Origin: an uncultured Oscillospiraceae bacterium
GTDB lineage: Bacteria; Bacillota; Clostridia; Oscillospirales; Ruminococcaceae
Direction of reading: 5' to 3'
DNA length: 14,840 nucleotides
Assembly: GCA_900547385.1 (NCBI GenBank)
Contig: URGQ01000036.1
Coordinates: 1-14,840 of the forward strand
Shown: piece after piece, positions 1 through 7,917 of the stretch
Position numbering within the stretch: the stretch's first letter is position 1
Layout: every line of letters begins with the position of its first letter
Translations under genes and position numbers: made by a program
Notes under the pieces: model-generated
Told to the model about the DNA's origin: nothing
Databases searched by the model: none
Seen by the model: only the letters and a program-made list of their open reading frames with translations

Positions 1-27
1 GGGCCTGCGGCCCCCAGCCTGCGTCTT
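1..27. repeat. Partial copy (one arm) of the GC-rich palindromic repeat
   Basis: Bases 2-12 read GGCCTGCGGCC, identical to the right arm of the closing stem of the full repeat copy at 8527-8640. They are followed by CCCAGCCTGCG, which resembles the CCCCCTGCAT that follows the arm in both full copies. Only this arm is inside the window, so the assignment to the repeat family is an inference. The arm can also fold on itself as a small hairpin with a TGC loop. It lies just downstream of the ygiQ stop codon. Confidence 0.5.
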
Positions 28-35
28 TCGTAAAC

Positions 36-1940
36 TCAGCGTTTTTTGCGATGGGTGGATTTTGGGCGGCGGGCGCCGGGATGCGGCTTGGCGGTCAGCT
101 TGGGATCGGGGCCGCCCTGCCCGGCTGCGCGGCGGGAAATGAGGTACTCCCGGTCTGGCTGCACCAGGCAATCCGACCCGTGACCAATGAGGTCCTCCCG
201 GCCGGCACGCACCAGCGCTTCGATGACGAGACGGCGGTTTTCCGGCTTCCAGTATTGCAGCAGGGTACGCTGCAGCTTTTTCTCGTAGGGATCGGTGGGA
301 ACAAAGACAGACTGCATCGTCCAAGGATCAATGCCGGTATAGAACATACAGGTGGAGGCGGTGCCCGGTGTGGGGTAGAAATCCTGCACCTGCTGGGGGC
401 GGAGGTGGTGTTTTTTGAGGAACAGTGCCAGCTCCACGGCATCCCGCATAGTGCTGCCGGGGTGGCTGCTCATCAGGTAGGGGATGAGATACAGCTCCTT
501 CCCCTCCTTTTGGCAGATGCGCTGGAAGCGGCGCAGGAACGCCTCGTAGACATTGATATGGGGCTTGCCCATTTCATCCAGCACACGGGCGCTGCAATGC
601 TCCGGCGCTACTTTAAGCTGCCCGCTGATGTGGTAGCGCACCAGTTCGGTGAGGAAGGTATCGTCCTCCTCGCCCATCATGTAATCGTAGCGCAGGCCGC
701 TGCGGACAAATACCTTTTTGACGCCGGGGATGGCCCGCAGTTCCCGTAAAAGCTGGACATAATCGGTGTGGTCCACCCGGACGGCCGGGCAGCGGGTGGG
801 GGCCAGGCATTTTTTATCCCGGCACAGGCCGTGGGTAGCCTGCTTGGCGCAGGAGGGGGCCCGGAAATTGGCGGTGGGGCCGCCGACATCGTGGATGTAG
901 CCCTTGAAGTGGGGATTGTGGGTAAAGCGTTCGGCCTCCCGCAGCAAAGAGGCGTGACTGCGGGTGGTGATGTAGCGCCCCTGGTGGAAGGCGATGGAGC
1001 AGAAATTACACGCCCCGAAGCACCCCCGGTTATGGGTAAGGGAAAATTCCACCTCTTTTATGGCGGGCACGCCGCCCATTTCCTCATAGATGGGGTGATA
1101 GTAGCGCTCGTAGGGCAGTTCCGCCACAGCGTCCAGTTCCTCGGTGGTAAGGGGCAAAGCGGGCGGGTTCTGCACCAGGTACCGCTCCCCGTGCTTCTGC
1201 ACCACGGCCCGGCCGGTCACATGGTCCTGCTCCTCCAGCTGAAGGCGGCAGGCACGGGCGTAGGTCTTTTTATCCTGCGATACTTTATCGAAGGAGGCGC
1301 AGGAGACGGCGTTTTCCGGCAGGGGGTCGGAAAGGGGGCAAAGATAGCAGGTTCCGCGGATATCCCGCATAGCGGCCGGGTGTTCCCCTCCCGCCATGCG
1401 GGCGGCAATTTCGGTCATCTGGTGCTCACCCATGCCGTAGATGAGAAGGTCCGCGCCGGAATCCGCCAAAATAGAGGGACGCACAGCGTCATCCCAGTAA
1501 TCGTAGTGGGCAAAGCGGCGCAGAGAGGCTTCCAACCCGCCGATAACGATGGGGATATCGCCGTAGGCCTCGCGGATCAGCCGGCAATAGACAATGGTGG
1601 CGCGGTCGGGGCGCAGCCCTGCCCGGCAGCCGGGGGAGTAGAAATCCTCGCTGCGCAGGCGGCGGGCGGCGGTGTAATGGGCGACCATCGAATCGATATT
1701 GCCGCCGGAGACCAGAAACCCCAGCCGGGGGCGGCCGAAGCGGGTCATCTCCTCCGGAGTATCAAAGCGGGGCTGGGCCAGCACCGCCACCCGGTAGCCC
1801 TGGCTTTCCAGCAGGCGGGTGATGATGGCCGGGCCAAAGCTGGGGTGATCCACATAGGCATCGCCGGTGACATAGACAAAGTCCGCGGCCTCCCAGCCGC
1901 GGGCCGTCATTTCTTCTTTTGTGATGGGCAGAAAGCTCAT
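36..1940 (-). CDS. ygiQ: YgiQ family radical SAM protein (UPF0313)
   Basis: This is a large radical SAM enzyme of the YgiQ/UPF0313 family; the reaction is not established for the family. The CxxxCxxC motif that binds the 4Fe-4S cluster and SAM is visible as GCFGACNFCS (Cys 307, 311 and 314 from the chosen start). The N-terminal YgiQ domain precedes it, with the conserved stretches VTGDAYVDHPSFG and IVIGGLEASLRR. The Lys/Arg-rich C-terminal tail is probably disordered. The start at 1940 (MSFLPITKEE, 634 aa) is preferred over the ATG at 1955 because AGGGAG sits about 5 nt upstream of it; the upstream ATG would add five residues and overlap the preceding stop. The gene lies 11 bp after the TRIC-family gene and is probably the last of the minus-strand run. 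The family call is secure; the biological role is unknown. Confidence 0.95.
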   Translation of the reverse strand: MSFLPITKEEMTARGWEAADFVYVTGDAYVDHPSFGPAIITRLLESQGYRVAVLAQPRFDTPEEMTRFGRPRLGFLVSGGNIDSMVAHYTAARRLRSEDFYSPGCRAGLRPDRATIVYCRLIREAYGDIPIVIGGLEASLRRFAHYDYWDDAVRPSILADSGADLLIYGMGEHQMTEIAARMAGGEHPAAMRDIRGTCYLCPLSDPLPENAVSCASFDKVSQDKKTYARACRLQLEEQDHVTGRAVVQKHGERYLVQNPPALPLTTEELDAVAELPYERYYHPIYEEMGGVPAIKEVEFSLTHNRGCFGACNFCSIAFHQGRYITTRSHASLLREAERFTHNPHFKGYIHDVGGPTANFRAPSCAKQATHGLCRDKKCLAPTRCPAVRVDHTDYVQLLRELRAIPGVKKVFVRSGLRYDYMMGEEDDTFLTELVRYHISGQLKVAPEHCSARVLDEMGKPHINVYEAFLRRFQRICQKEGKELYLIPYLMSSHPGSTMRDAVELALFLKKHHLRPQQVQDFYPTPGTASTCMFYTGIDPWTMQSVFVPTDPYEKKLQRTLLQYWKPENRRLVIEALVRAGREDLIGHGSDCLVQPDREYLISRRAAGQGGPDPKLTAKPHPGARRPKSTHRKKR

Positions 1941-1951
1941 AGCTGCTCCCT

Positions 1952-2623
1952 TCATTTCTTGGGCTCGGTTTGCTGGTCCTCACTGATGCGGGGCAGGCTC
2001 CAGCGGTAGTGGGTGGCCAGCATGCGGATGGAAAATACCAGAATGACGCCGGTGAGGGCCGCGGTGCTTTCCTGCAGGGGGGTGCGCAGCAGAAAATAGG
2101 CTGCCCCGCCGATGATGCTGGCGATGGCATAGACCCGACGGCACAGCACCATGGGGATCTCCCGGCTCATCATATCCCGCAGGACGCCGCCGCCCACTCC
2201 GGTGAGCAGCCCCAGGAACACGCACAGGAAGGCATTTTCGCCATAGCCGGCGGCCACGCCTGCCCGTACGCCGATGACGGTAAACACACCAAGACCCAGG
2301 GCATCAAAGATGTTATTGACACGGTCGATGAGGACCATATGGCCAAAAAAGCCGATGCGCCAGTACCACGCCAGCAGGAACACGATAAGCGAGGTAGCAA
2401 TGGCCACAATGGCATAAAGCGGCTGACTGAACATGACCGGCGGTGTGCGGCCCAGCAAAAGATCCCGGATGCAGCCGCCGCCAAGGGCGGTGGTAAGCCC
2501 CAGCAGCATAACGCCAAAGACATCCAATCTTCTTTGCAGGGCCACGGTAGCGCCGGAAACGGCAAAGGCCACGGTGCCCACCGCCTCCAGCACGGTGAAA
2601 AGTGTTTCGGTAAGGGTATTCAT
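1952..2623 (-). CDS. TRIC-family cation channel protein (UPF0126, YadS/YicG-like)
   Basis: The product is a 223-residue integral membrane protein of the bacterial trimeric intracellular cation channel family (formerly UPF0126), for which monovalent cation conduction has been shown in some members. The two internal repeats typical of the family are visible, each ending in a glycine-rich kink motif: GGGCIRD at residues 48-54 and GGGVLRD at 144-150. Hydrophobic segments span about 7-29, 34-55, 68-87, 107-127, 131-147 and 160-195, which fits the usual seven helices. The C-terminus is a short charged tail ending in PKK. AGAGGA is 4-6 nt before the ATG. The gene follows ftsK by 24 bp and precedes ygiQ by 11 bp, so the three are probably co-transcribed. 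Ion selectivity here is not known. Confidence 0.92.
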   Translation of the reverse strand: MNTLTETLFTVLEAVGTVAFAVSGATVALQRRLDVFGVMLLGLTTALGGGCIRDLLLGRTPPVMFSQPLYAIVAIATSLIVFLLAWYWRIGFFGHMVLIDRVNNIFDALGLGVFTVIGVRAGVAAGYGENAFLCVFLGLLTGVGGGVLRDMMSREIPMVLCRRVYAIASIIGGAAYFLLRTPLQESTAALTGVILVFSIRMLATHYRWSLPRISEDQQTEPKK

Positions 2624-2647
2624 GGGATTCCTCTTATGTGGGTAGGA

Positions 2648-5224
2648 TCAATCGGCGGACATGGTCTTGCGCTCGTAGTATTGGTCCTTGGTCATCAGCA
2701 CCTTGCGGGGCTTGCTGCCCTCAAAGGGACCTACAATGCCCTTTTCCTCCATTTCATCTACCAGGCGGGCGGCGCGGGCGTAGCCCACCTTCAGCCGGCG
2801 CTGGAGCAGTGAGGTAGAGGCAAGACCAGCTTCCACCACCACGGCAATGGCCTGCTCCAGCAGCTCATCGCCATCGGTGCCTTCGGCATCGCCGCCGGAA
2901 GCGGCAGCGGAACCGGAGGAGCCGCCCTTGCCCTTGACCTGCGCGGCGGACTGCTCGATCTCGGTCATGATGGTATCATCATATTCGCCCTTTTCGCCCT
3001 GCTTGATGAAGGTGACGACACGCTCCACCTCGCTATCGGTGACAAAGCAGCCCTGCACGCGGGTGGGCTTGCTGCTGCCGACGGGATAGTACAGCATATC
3101 GCCGCGGCCTAAGAGCTTCTCGGCACCGCCCATATCCAGGATGGTTCGGCTGTCGATCTGGGACGAAACGGCAAAGGAAATGCGGCTGGGGATATTGGCC
3201 TTGATCAGGCCGGTGATGACATCGACGGAGGGACGCTGGGTGGCAATGACCAGGTGCATGCCGGCGGCTCTTGCCATTTGCGCCAGGCGGCAGATGTAAT
3301 CCTCGACATCCTTGGGGGCGGCCATCATCAGGTCGGCCAGCTCATCGATGATAATAACGATCTGCGGCATGGGGTGCAGCTCCTCCCGCTCGGCGGCCAG
3401 GCGGTTATAGCCCTCCAGGTCACGGGTGCCGGTGGCGGCAAACAGCTTATAGCGGTTCAGCATCTCCCCCACCGCCCAGCACAGGGCGCCGGCGGCCTTT
3501 TTGGGGTCGGTAACGACCGGCACCAGCAGGTGCGGGATGCCGTTATAGCCGCCCAGCTCCACCACCTTGGGGTCGATCATCAAAAGCTTGACCTCCTCCG
3601 GGGAGGATTTATACAGAAGGCTGATGATGATGGAATTGATGCAGACCGATTTGCCGCTGCCCGTGGCGCCCGCAATGAGCAGGTGGGGCATTTTGGCCAG
3701 ATCGGCCAGGCAGATGCGGCCGGAAATATCCTTGCCGAGCGCGACTGAAAGACGGCTCTTGGCACCGGTGAACTCGGTGCTGTCGATGATCTCCCGGATG
3801 GGGACGGCGGCGATATCCTTATTGGGCACCTCGATGCCGATGGCGGCTTTATTGGGGATGGGGGCTTCGATGCGCACGCCGCCGGCGGCAAGGTTCAGGG
3901 CGATATCATCGGCCAGATTGGTGATGCGGCTGATCTTGACGCCGGCAGAGGGCTGCAATTCATACCGGGTAACGGCAGGCCCGCGGGAAATATCCACAAT
4001 GCGGGTCTCGACCCCGAAGCTGCGCAGCGTATCCACCAGCAGGTCGGCATTGGCACGCAGCTCCTTCTGGGTATTGCCGCCGCGGGCGGCCTTGGGCTCT
4101 TCCAGCAGGTTGACCGGCGGGAAGGTGTAGGTTTTTTCCTCCGGCACCGGCTCCAGCAGCACCTCCTGGGCGGCCTGCGCCGCCTTTTCCTCCGGCGTTT
4201 CGCCAAAGTGCAGTTTGCCATCCTTGGCTTCAGTCACTGGCTCCCCTACCACGGCGCTGCCGCTGACGGCACGGGTGATGAGATCCTCGATAGAGGTCTC
4301 GGCGGGGGTGGGGGCGGCATTGGCGACGGGCGGCGCGACCGGCTGGAAATCCGGCTGGGGTTCCGGCGCGGGGGTTGACTCCACAGGCTTGTCCGGCTCA
4401 CTATCGAAATCGTAGGCACGGCCGGTATTAGTGCTGACCTTCATGGCGTCGGTCAGGCGCTCCACCTTGCGGCGGGAGGCCTCGCCCTCCTTGGTGAGGG
4501 CTTCCTTCCGGGCTGCGGCAGGGGATTTTTCCTCCCCCTCCAGCACCACATCAATATTGAAGTTCCTGCGGTTTTTCTTTTGGGCGGCTTCAGCCGCCTC
4601 GGCAGCCGCCTGGCGGTTTTCCACCGCGGCGGTGTAGGCCTCCTCCAGCTTCTTGACGGGCTTTGCGGCACCCCTAAACAGACCAATGAGGGTGGTGCCG
4701 GTGGAGATCATAAAGAACACAAAGAACAGGAGGATATCCACGATGAGGGCCCCGGTGCGGCCCAGCCAGCGCAGCGGGTACACACCAAACAGAATGGCGC
4801 ATGCGCCGCCCCCGGTAAGAGCGGTGCCGCCGCGGTACAGAGCCTTGATGCTCTCGGCAAAGGTGCCCTCCGCGGCGCTGCCGCCGATGATATGGGTGAT
4901 GCCGCACAGCAGCAGAACCATCAGCACCACGCTGGCGCTTTTGAGCCCCGGAGTGATGGCGGTGCGGTCCATGGTCAGCAGCACGGCCACGATCATCATA
5001 AGCGGGCCCATAAGATAGCAGCACCAGCCCATCAGGCCGCGCAGCACATTATGTACGGTATTCCAGGCGTTATCGCCGGGGATGGCCGCCAGCAGAAGCA
5101 GCAGCACCCCCAGCGCAAAGAGGATGATCGCATTGAGCTCCCGCTTGGCCTGCAGCTGCGCCTTGGTGGGCTTTTTGGCTGCCGGTTTGCGTTTTTTTGC
5201 CGTTGATTTTTTGGTAGTAGCCAT
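2648..5224 (-). CDS. ftsK: DNA translocase FtsK/SpoIIIE
   Basis: This is a membrane-anchored, ATP-driven DNA pump that moves chromosomal DNA through the division or sporulation septum. The 858-residue protein has all three expected parts. An N-terminal membrane domain has hydrophobic segments near 31-49, 66-87, 97-117 and 140-183. A low-complexity Ala/Glu/Pro-rich linker covers about 190-380. The motor has Walker A GATGSGKS at 519-526 and Walker B IVIIIDELADLM at 622-633. A C-terminal winged-helix gamma domain, which reads polar DNA sequences, lies at about 786-850 (LLQRRLKVGYARAARLVDEME). The basic N-terminus (KKSTAKKRKP) precedes the first helix. AAGGAG lies about 13 nt before the ATG, a long spacing. 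The nearby tepA-like and ylzJ-like genes match the tepA-ylzJ-spoIIIE order of Bacillus, so this may be the SpoIIIE orthologue. Sequence alone does not separate the FtsK and SpoIIIE roles. Confidence 0.97.
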   Translation of the reverse strand: MATTKKSTAKKRKPAAKKPTKAQLQAKRELNAIILFALGVLLLLLAAIPGDNAWNTVHNVLRGLMGWCCYLMGPLMMIVAVLLTMDRTAITPGLKSASVVLMVLLLCGITHIIGGSAAEGTFAESIKALYRGGTALTGGGACAILFGVYPLRWLGRTGALIVDILLFFVFFMISTGTTLIGLFRGAAKPVKKLEEAYTAAVENRQAAAEAAEAAQKKNRRNFNIDVVLEGEEKSPAAARKEALTKEGEASRRKVERLTDAMKVSTNTGRAYDFDSEPDKPVESTPAPEPQPDFQPVAPPVANAAPTPAETSIEDLITRAVSGSAVVGEPVTEAKDGKLHFGETPEEKAAQAAQEVLLEPVPEEKTYTFPPVNLLEEPKAARGGNTQKELRANADLLVDTLRSFGVETRIVDISRGPAVTRYELQPSAGVKISRITNLADDIALNLAAGGVRIEAPIPNKAAIGIEVPNKDIAAVPIREIIDSTEFTGAKSRLSVALGKDISGRICLADLAKMPHLLIAGATGSGKSVCINSIIISLLYKSSPEEVKLLMIDPKVVELGGYNGIPHLLVPVVTDPKKAAGALCWAVGEMLNRYKLFAATGTRDLEGYNRLAAEREELHPMPQIVIIIDELADLMMAAPKDVEDYICRLAQMARAAGMHLVIATQRPSVDVITGLIKANIPSRISFAVSSQIDSRTILDMGGAEKLLGRGDMLYYPVGSSKPTRVQGCFVTDSEVERVVTFIKQGEKGEYDDTIMTEIEQSAAQVKGKGGSSGSAAASGGDAEGTDGDELLEQAIAVVVEAGLASTSLLQRRLKVGYARAARLVDEMEEKGIVGPFEGSKPRKVLMTKDQYYERKTMSAD

Positions 5225-5261
5225 AGTAGGGGTGGTTCTCCTTTCCCTTGGTTCCCTGCAC

Positions 5262-5320
5262 CAAAAAGCAGGGCGGCGGCTTATCCCCTGCCCGGAAACC
5301 GGACAAGGGAAAAGCCGCTT
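5262..5320 (-). terminator. Competing hairpins between ycxB-like gene and ftsK; possible attenuator
   Basis: Two mutually exclusive hairpins can form in the minus-strand RNA. The larger pairs 5306-5318 with 5276-5288 (12 of 13 positions) and has an apical stem CCGG-AAA-CCGG (plus-strand reading, 5292-5302). The smaller pairs GCAGGG with CCCTGC (5286-5291 with 5268-5273) and is followed directly by TTTTT, like a weak intrinsic terminator. This suggests partial termination or attenuation ahead of ftsK. The regulator, if any, is not visible. Confidence 0.45.
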
Positions 5321-5335
5321 TCATATGTACTCTCT

Positions 5336-5869
5336 TTATTTGGATTTTTTCTTCTGGAGGCGGTTTTCGTAGCGGTCCCCCAGCTGGAAGGTGAGCATCT
5401 CCCGGAAATCCGCCAGGTCCTCGGCGGAGAGGCAACGCTTGGGGATGAGCAGTGCGCTCTGCTTGCCCAGGAACATGAAGAAATACTCAGCGGTCTCGTA
5501 CATATTCATGATGTTGTTCCAGGCGTGCAACGCGGTGGTACCGGCCTGTTCATCCAGCACATTGATGCCGTTATCATTGAATACATAGCGCATGGTGTGG
5601 CCGATGAAGGTCTTATCATTCTTGATAAAGCGGCGGGCAGAAAGCTCCGGCAGGAGGAACGCACCCAGCACGGCGATGACCGCCACGATGGTGATGATGG
5701 TGGGCTTTTGGTTTACCTTAAAATCGGCATAGACACCGACGATGGCGATCAGCAGCAGCAGAATGTTCATCATTATGCTGTTTTTATTTTTTCCGCCTGT
5801 CATAAAGCGGGTAAGGGCAAGGTAATCTCTGCCCTCCATAACGGCTTCGGCTCTGATTTCAATATCCAT
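5336..5869 (-). CDS. YcxB-like membrane protein
   Basis: The 177-residue protein has two adjacent hydrophobic segments (about 34-50 and 57-75) followed by a soluble domain. That domain (residues ~90-165) carries the pattern of the YcxB-like C-terminal domain: a YVFNDNGINVLDEQAGTTAL-type strand pair, a W-N-N-I-x-N/K-x-Y-E-T core (AWNNIMNMYETAEYFFMF) and an IPKRCLSAEDLADFREML helix. The function of the family is not established. The end is highly basic (QKKKSK). AAAGGA lies 12 nt upstream of the start. The gene is 51 bp downstream of uppP in the same direction and 111 bp upstream of ftsK. A TATACT-like -10 at about 5897 is the only hint of its own promoter and lacks a convincing -35. Confidence 0.85.
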   Translation of the reverse strand: MDIEIRAEAVMEGRDYLALTRFMTGGKNKNSIMMNILLLLIAIVGVYADFKVNQKPTIITIVAVIAVLGAFLLPELSARRFIKNDKTFIGHTMRYVFNDNGINVLDEQAGTTALHAWNNIMNMYETAEYFFMFLGKQSALLIPKRCLSAEDLADFREMLTFQLGDRYENRLQKKKSK

Positions 5870-5920
5870 GGTTTTCAGTGTCCTTTCACAAGATGTAGTA
5901 TAGGGAAGGCGCAGTATATT

Positions 5921-6802
5921 TTAATGGATAAGACCGGTGATAAACGCCTGAACTGCGTTGCCGGTCAGTTTTTCCACAATACCCAGAATCACAACAATGC
6001 TGCCCAGCACCAATGTGTAAACGGCAAAGATCCGGAATTTATCGCTCTTGATGAGATAATTGACTAGGCGGATGGCCAAAAGGCCGAAGATGAGCGCTGC
6101 TGCCATGCCGATAAGGGCGGTGCCCCACTCGATGCCGATGCCGGCCGTGGCCGCGTCGTGCAGATCCAGGATGCCGGCCGCCAGCACTGCAGGCAGGCCC
6201 AGAATGAAGGAATAGGATACAGCGTAGCTGCGTTCCAGCCCGCACAGCTGCCCCACCGAAATGGTGGAACCGGAGCGGGAGATGCCGGGCAGGGTGGCAA
6301 AGAGCTGCGCCACACCGATGGCCAGGGCGTGCTTGCCCTTCATGGTGGAGGCGTCCCGGTGACCACGGGGGGCGCGGTCCGCCAGGAAGAGCAGCGCCGA
6401 GGTGATGAGGAAGCAGATGCCCTCCACTAGGATGTCATTATCGGCGCTGACCGAGGTGATAAGATCCTGCAGCGGCAGCACCAGCAAAAGCGGCACGCAG
6501 GAAAGGATCAGAAGATACAGCATGCGGCGGTAAGGGGTGGCAGGCTGCTTAAAGAGCCGGCCGCGGAACAGATCGGCAAACAGCAGGAAGAATTCCTTAA
6601 GGAGCTGCCACACGGTAGGCCAAAAGGCGATGATGACCGCCAACAGCGTGCCCAGGTGCAGCATGACCGAAAAAGTAACGCTGCTTTCGGAGTTGATGCC
6701 GGTGAAGTACTGATACAGTGAAAGATGGCCGGAGGAAGAGACCGGCAGAAACTCGGTGAGGCCCTGCAGGATTCCCTGTAAAATGGCGCTGAGAATGCTC
6801 AT
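5921..6802 (-). CDS. uppP: Undecaprenyl-diphosphatase UppP (BacA family)
   Basis: This membrane enzyme dephosphorylates undecaprenyl diphosphate to the monophosphate lipid carrier, recycling it for peptidoglycan and wall polymer synthesis; loss usually lowers bacitracin resistance. Both signature motifs are present: EFLPVSSSGH at residues 17-26 (catalytic Glu/Ser region) and PGISRSG at 172-178 with the essential Arg176. The 293-residue length and strings of hydrophobic helices, including the last near 257-277, fit the family. A GAGGAG site lies about 12 nt from the ATG, a little far. It starts 55 bp after the ylzJ-like gene. UppP is not part of the Bacillus tepA-ylzJ-spoIIIE cluster, so its position between ylzJ-like and ftsK is a lineage-specific arrangement. 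Function is secure by motif. Confidence 0.97.
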   Translation of the reverse strand: MSILSAILQGILQGLTEFLPVSSSGHLSLYQYFTGINSESSVTFSVMLHLGTLLAVIIAFWPTVWQLLKEFFLLFADLFRGRLFKQPATPYRRMLYLLILSCVPLLLVLPLQDLITSVSADNDILVEGICFLITSALLFLADRAPRGHRDASTMKGKHALAIGVAQLFATLPGISRSGSTISVGQLCGLERSYAVSYSFILGLPAVLAAGILDLHDAATAGIGIEWGTALIGMAAALIFGLLAIRLVNYLIKSDKFRIFAVYTLVLGSIVVILGIVEKLTGNAVQAFITGLIH

Positions 6803-6857
6803 GATGTTGGTTTTCTCCTCTTGATGTGGCTATGTAAATGCCCCAAAAGGGCATTAT

Positions 6858-7058
6858 TTACGGTTGGTAGCTTTGGCCGGGCTGCAGCGACGGCTTGAGA
6901 TAGGCAGCGGGATCGGTGGAGCTAATACCCTGCACGGTACGAAGGCCATCCGCATCCGTCATCACCTGCACCCAGCCCTCCGGGCAGGGCAGCCACTCAC
7001 TTTCGGACGGCTCCTGCAGGGGCAGCAGCGCTTCCGGCGGCAATATGGTGTGGATCAC
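6858..7058 (-). CDS. YlzJ-like small protein
   Basis: The 66-residue protein (MIHTILPPEALL...) matches the pattern of the YlzJ-like family. It has a short N-terminal I-H/Y-T-ILPPE stretch and a central segment containing a conserved Gly and aromatic residues (PCPEGWVQVM). A low-complexity Pro-rich end follows. The function of the family is unknown. It begins with GTG, overlaps the stop codon of the tepA-like gene by 4 bp (GTGA) and has its own AAGGGGG site 7 nt upstream, so translation is probably coupled. Synteny supports the call: in Bacillus, ylzJ also follows tepA directly. No signal peptide or membrane segment is visible. It was identified from motif memory and context, not from a search. 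Confidence 0.82.
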   Translation of the reverse strand: MIHTILPPEALLPLQEPSESEWLPCPEGWVQVMTDADGLRTVQGISSTDPAAYLKPSLQPGQSYQP

Positions 7059-7852
7059 TTTGCGGCCCCCTTTGCAGGCGGCTCCTTGTCGGGTTTTGCC
7101 TTGGGCGGGCGGCCGCGGCGGGGCTTTTTCCTGCCGTCCTCCTCATCAATGAGATCATAGAGCTTGCCCAGGGCATCCTGCAAACCGCCCAGTTCATCGA
7201 TGAGACCCACCTGCACCGCGCCCTCGCCGTCCAGCACTGTGCCGATATCCATGACCAGCTCGCCGTTATTCATCATCAGCTCCCGGAATTTTTCGGGCCG
7301 GATGCGGCTGTTGGCGGTGACAAACCCGGTGATGCGCTCCTGCATTTTATCGAAGTAGGAAAGGGTCTGCGGAACGCCCAGCATCACGCCGTTCATCCGC
7401 ACGGGGTGGACGGTCATGGTGGCGGTGGGGGCGATGAAGCTGTATCGGGTGGAGACGGCAAGCGGCACGCCGATGGAATGTCCGCCGCCCAGCACCAGCG
7501 AGACGGTGGGGGTCTTCATGCCACTCAGCAGCTCGGCAATGGCCAGTCCTGCCTCCACATCGCCGCCGACGGTATTCAAGATGACCAGCAGCCCCCGGAT
7601 GCTCTGGTCCTCCTCGATGGCGACCAGCTGCGGGATGACATGCTCGTACTTGGTGGTCTTGTTCTGCGGGGGCAGGATATAGTGCCCCTCGATCTGGCCA
7701 ATAATGGTCAAGCAATGGATCTTATGCCGGCCGCCCTCGGTGGTCACGCTGCCGGAGTGATAGATCTCCTCGCTGCGGCGCTCCTCCTCATTTGCTTCCG
7801 GCTGGTTCTGCTCCTCATTTTTGGGGGCAGTGGATGCTTTTTTCTGCGGCAT
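7055..7852 (-). CDS. tepA: ClpP-fold serine protease, TepA-like (translocation-enhancing protein)
   Basis: This 265-residue protein has a ClpP/crotonase-fold peptidase domain of the TepA type. TepA in Bacillus has been linked to protein export and to degradation of small acid-soluble spore proteins. The nucleophile lies in GGGHSIGVPLA (Ser126) and the general base in MTVHPVRM (His149). An acidic residue near 208 (VLDGEGAV) could complete the triad. The strand LLVILNTVGGDVEAGLAIAE (89-108) is the oxyanion/Gly-rich part. An acidic, Glu/Asn-rich N-terminal 30 residues precede the domain. A Lys/Pro-rich C-terminal tail (240-265) contains RGRPPK, an AT-hook-like core. AGGGAGGAG sits 8 nt before the ATG. 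It lies 65 bp after the dCMP deaminase and overlaps ylzJ-like. No signal peptide is seen, so it is probably cytosolic. Confidence 0.9.
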   Translation of the reverse strand: MPQKKASTAPKNEEQNQPEANEEERRSEEIYHSGSVTTEGGRHKIHCLTIIGQIEGHYILPPQNKTTKYEHVIPQLVAIEEDQSIRGLLVILNTVGGDVEAGLAIAELLSGMKTPTVSLVLGGGHSIGVPLAVSTRYSFIAPTATMTVHPVRMNGVMLGVPQTLSYFDKMQERITGFVTANSRIRPEKFRELMMNNGELVMDIGTVLDGEGAVQVGLIDELGGLQDALGKLYDLIDEEDGRKKPRRGRPPKAKPDKEPPAKGAAK

Positions 7853-7867
7853 GGTTTTGGCTCCTCC

Positions 7868-7886
7868 CTATGGGTTTTACCCATAG
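7868..7886. other. Perfect 8-bp hairpin directly upstream of the tepA-like ribosome binding site
   Basis: CTATGGGT (7868-7875), loop TTT, ACCCATAG (7879-7886) is a perfect palindrome. On the minus strand the 3' arm of the stem runs straight into the AGGGAGGAG of tepA, sharing its first bases. It could affect translation initiation or stabilise the processed end of the downstream mRNA. No T-run follows, so it is not a terminator. Confidence 0.55.
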
Positions 7887-7917
7887 TGTGAACCATTCCC
7901 GGCCGCTTTATGCCGGT

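Noticed and set aside
768..2009. 413-codon plus-strand open frame opposite ygiQ
   Set aside because: It is antisense to a secure radical SAM gene; the translation is Gly/His/Ala-rich without motifs, as expected from GC-rich codon bias.
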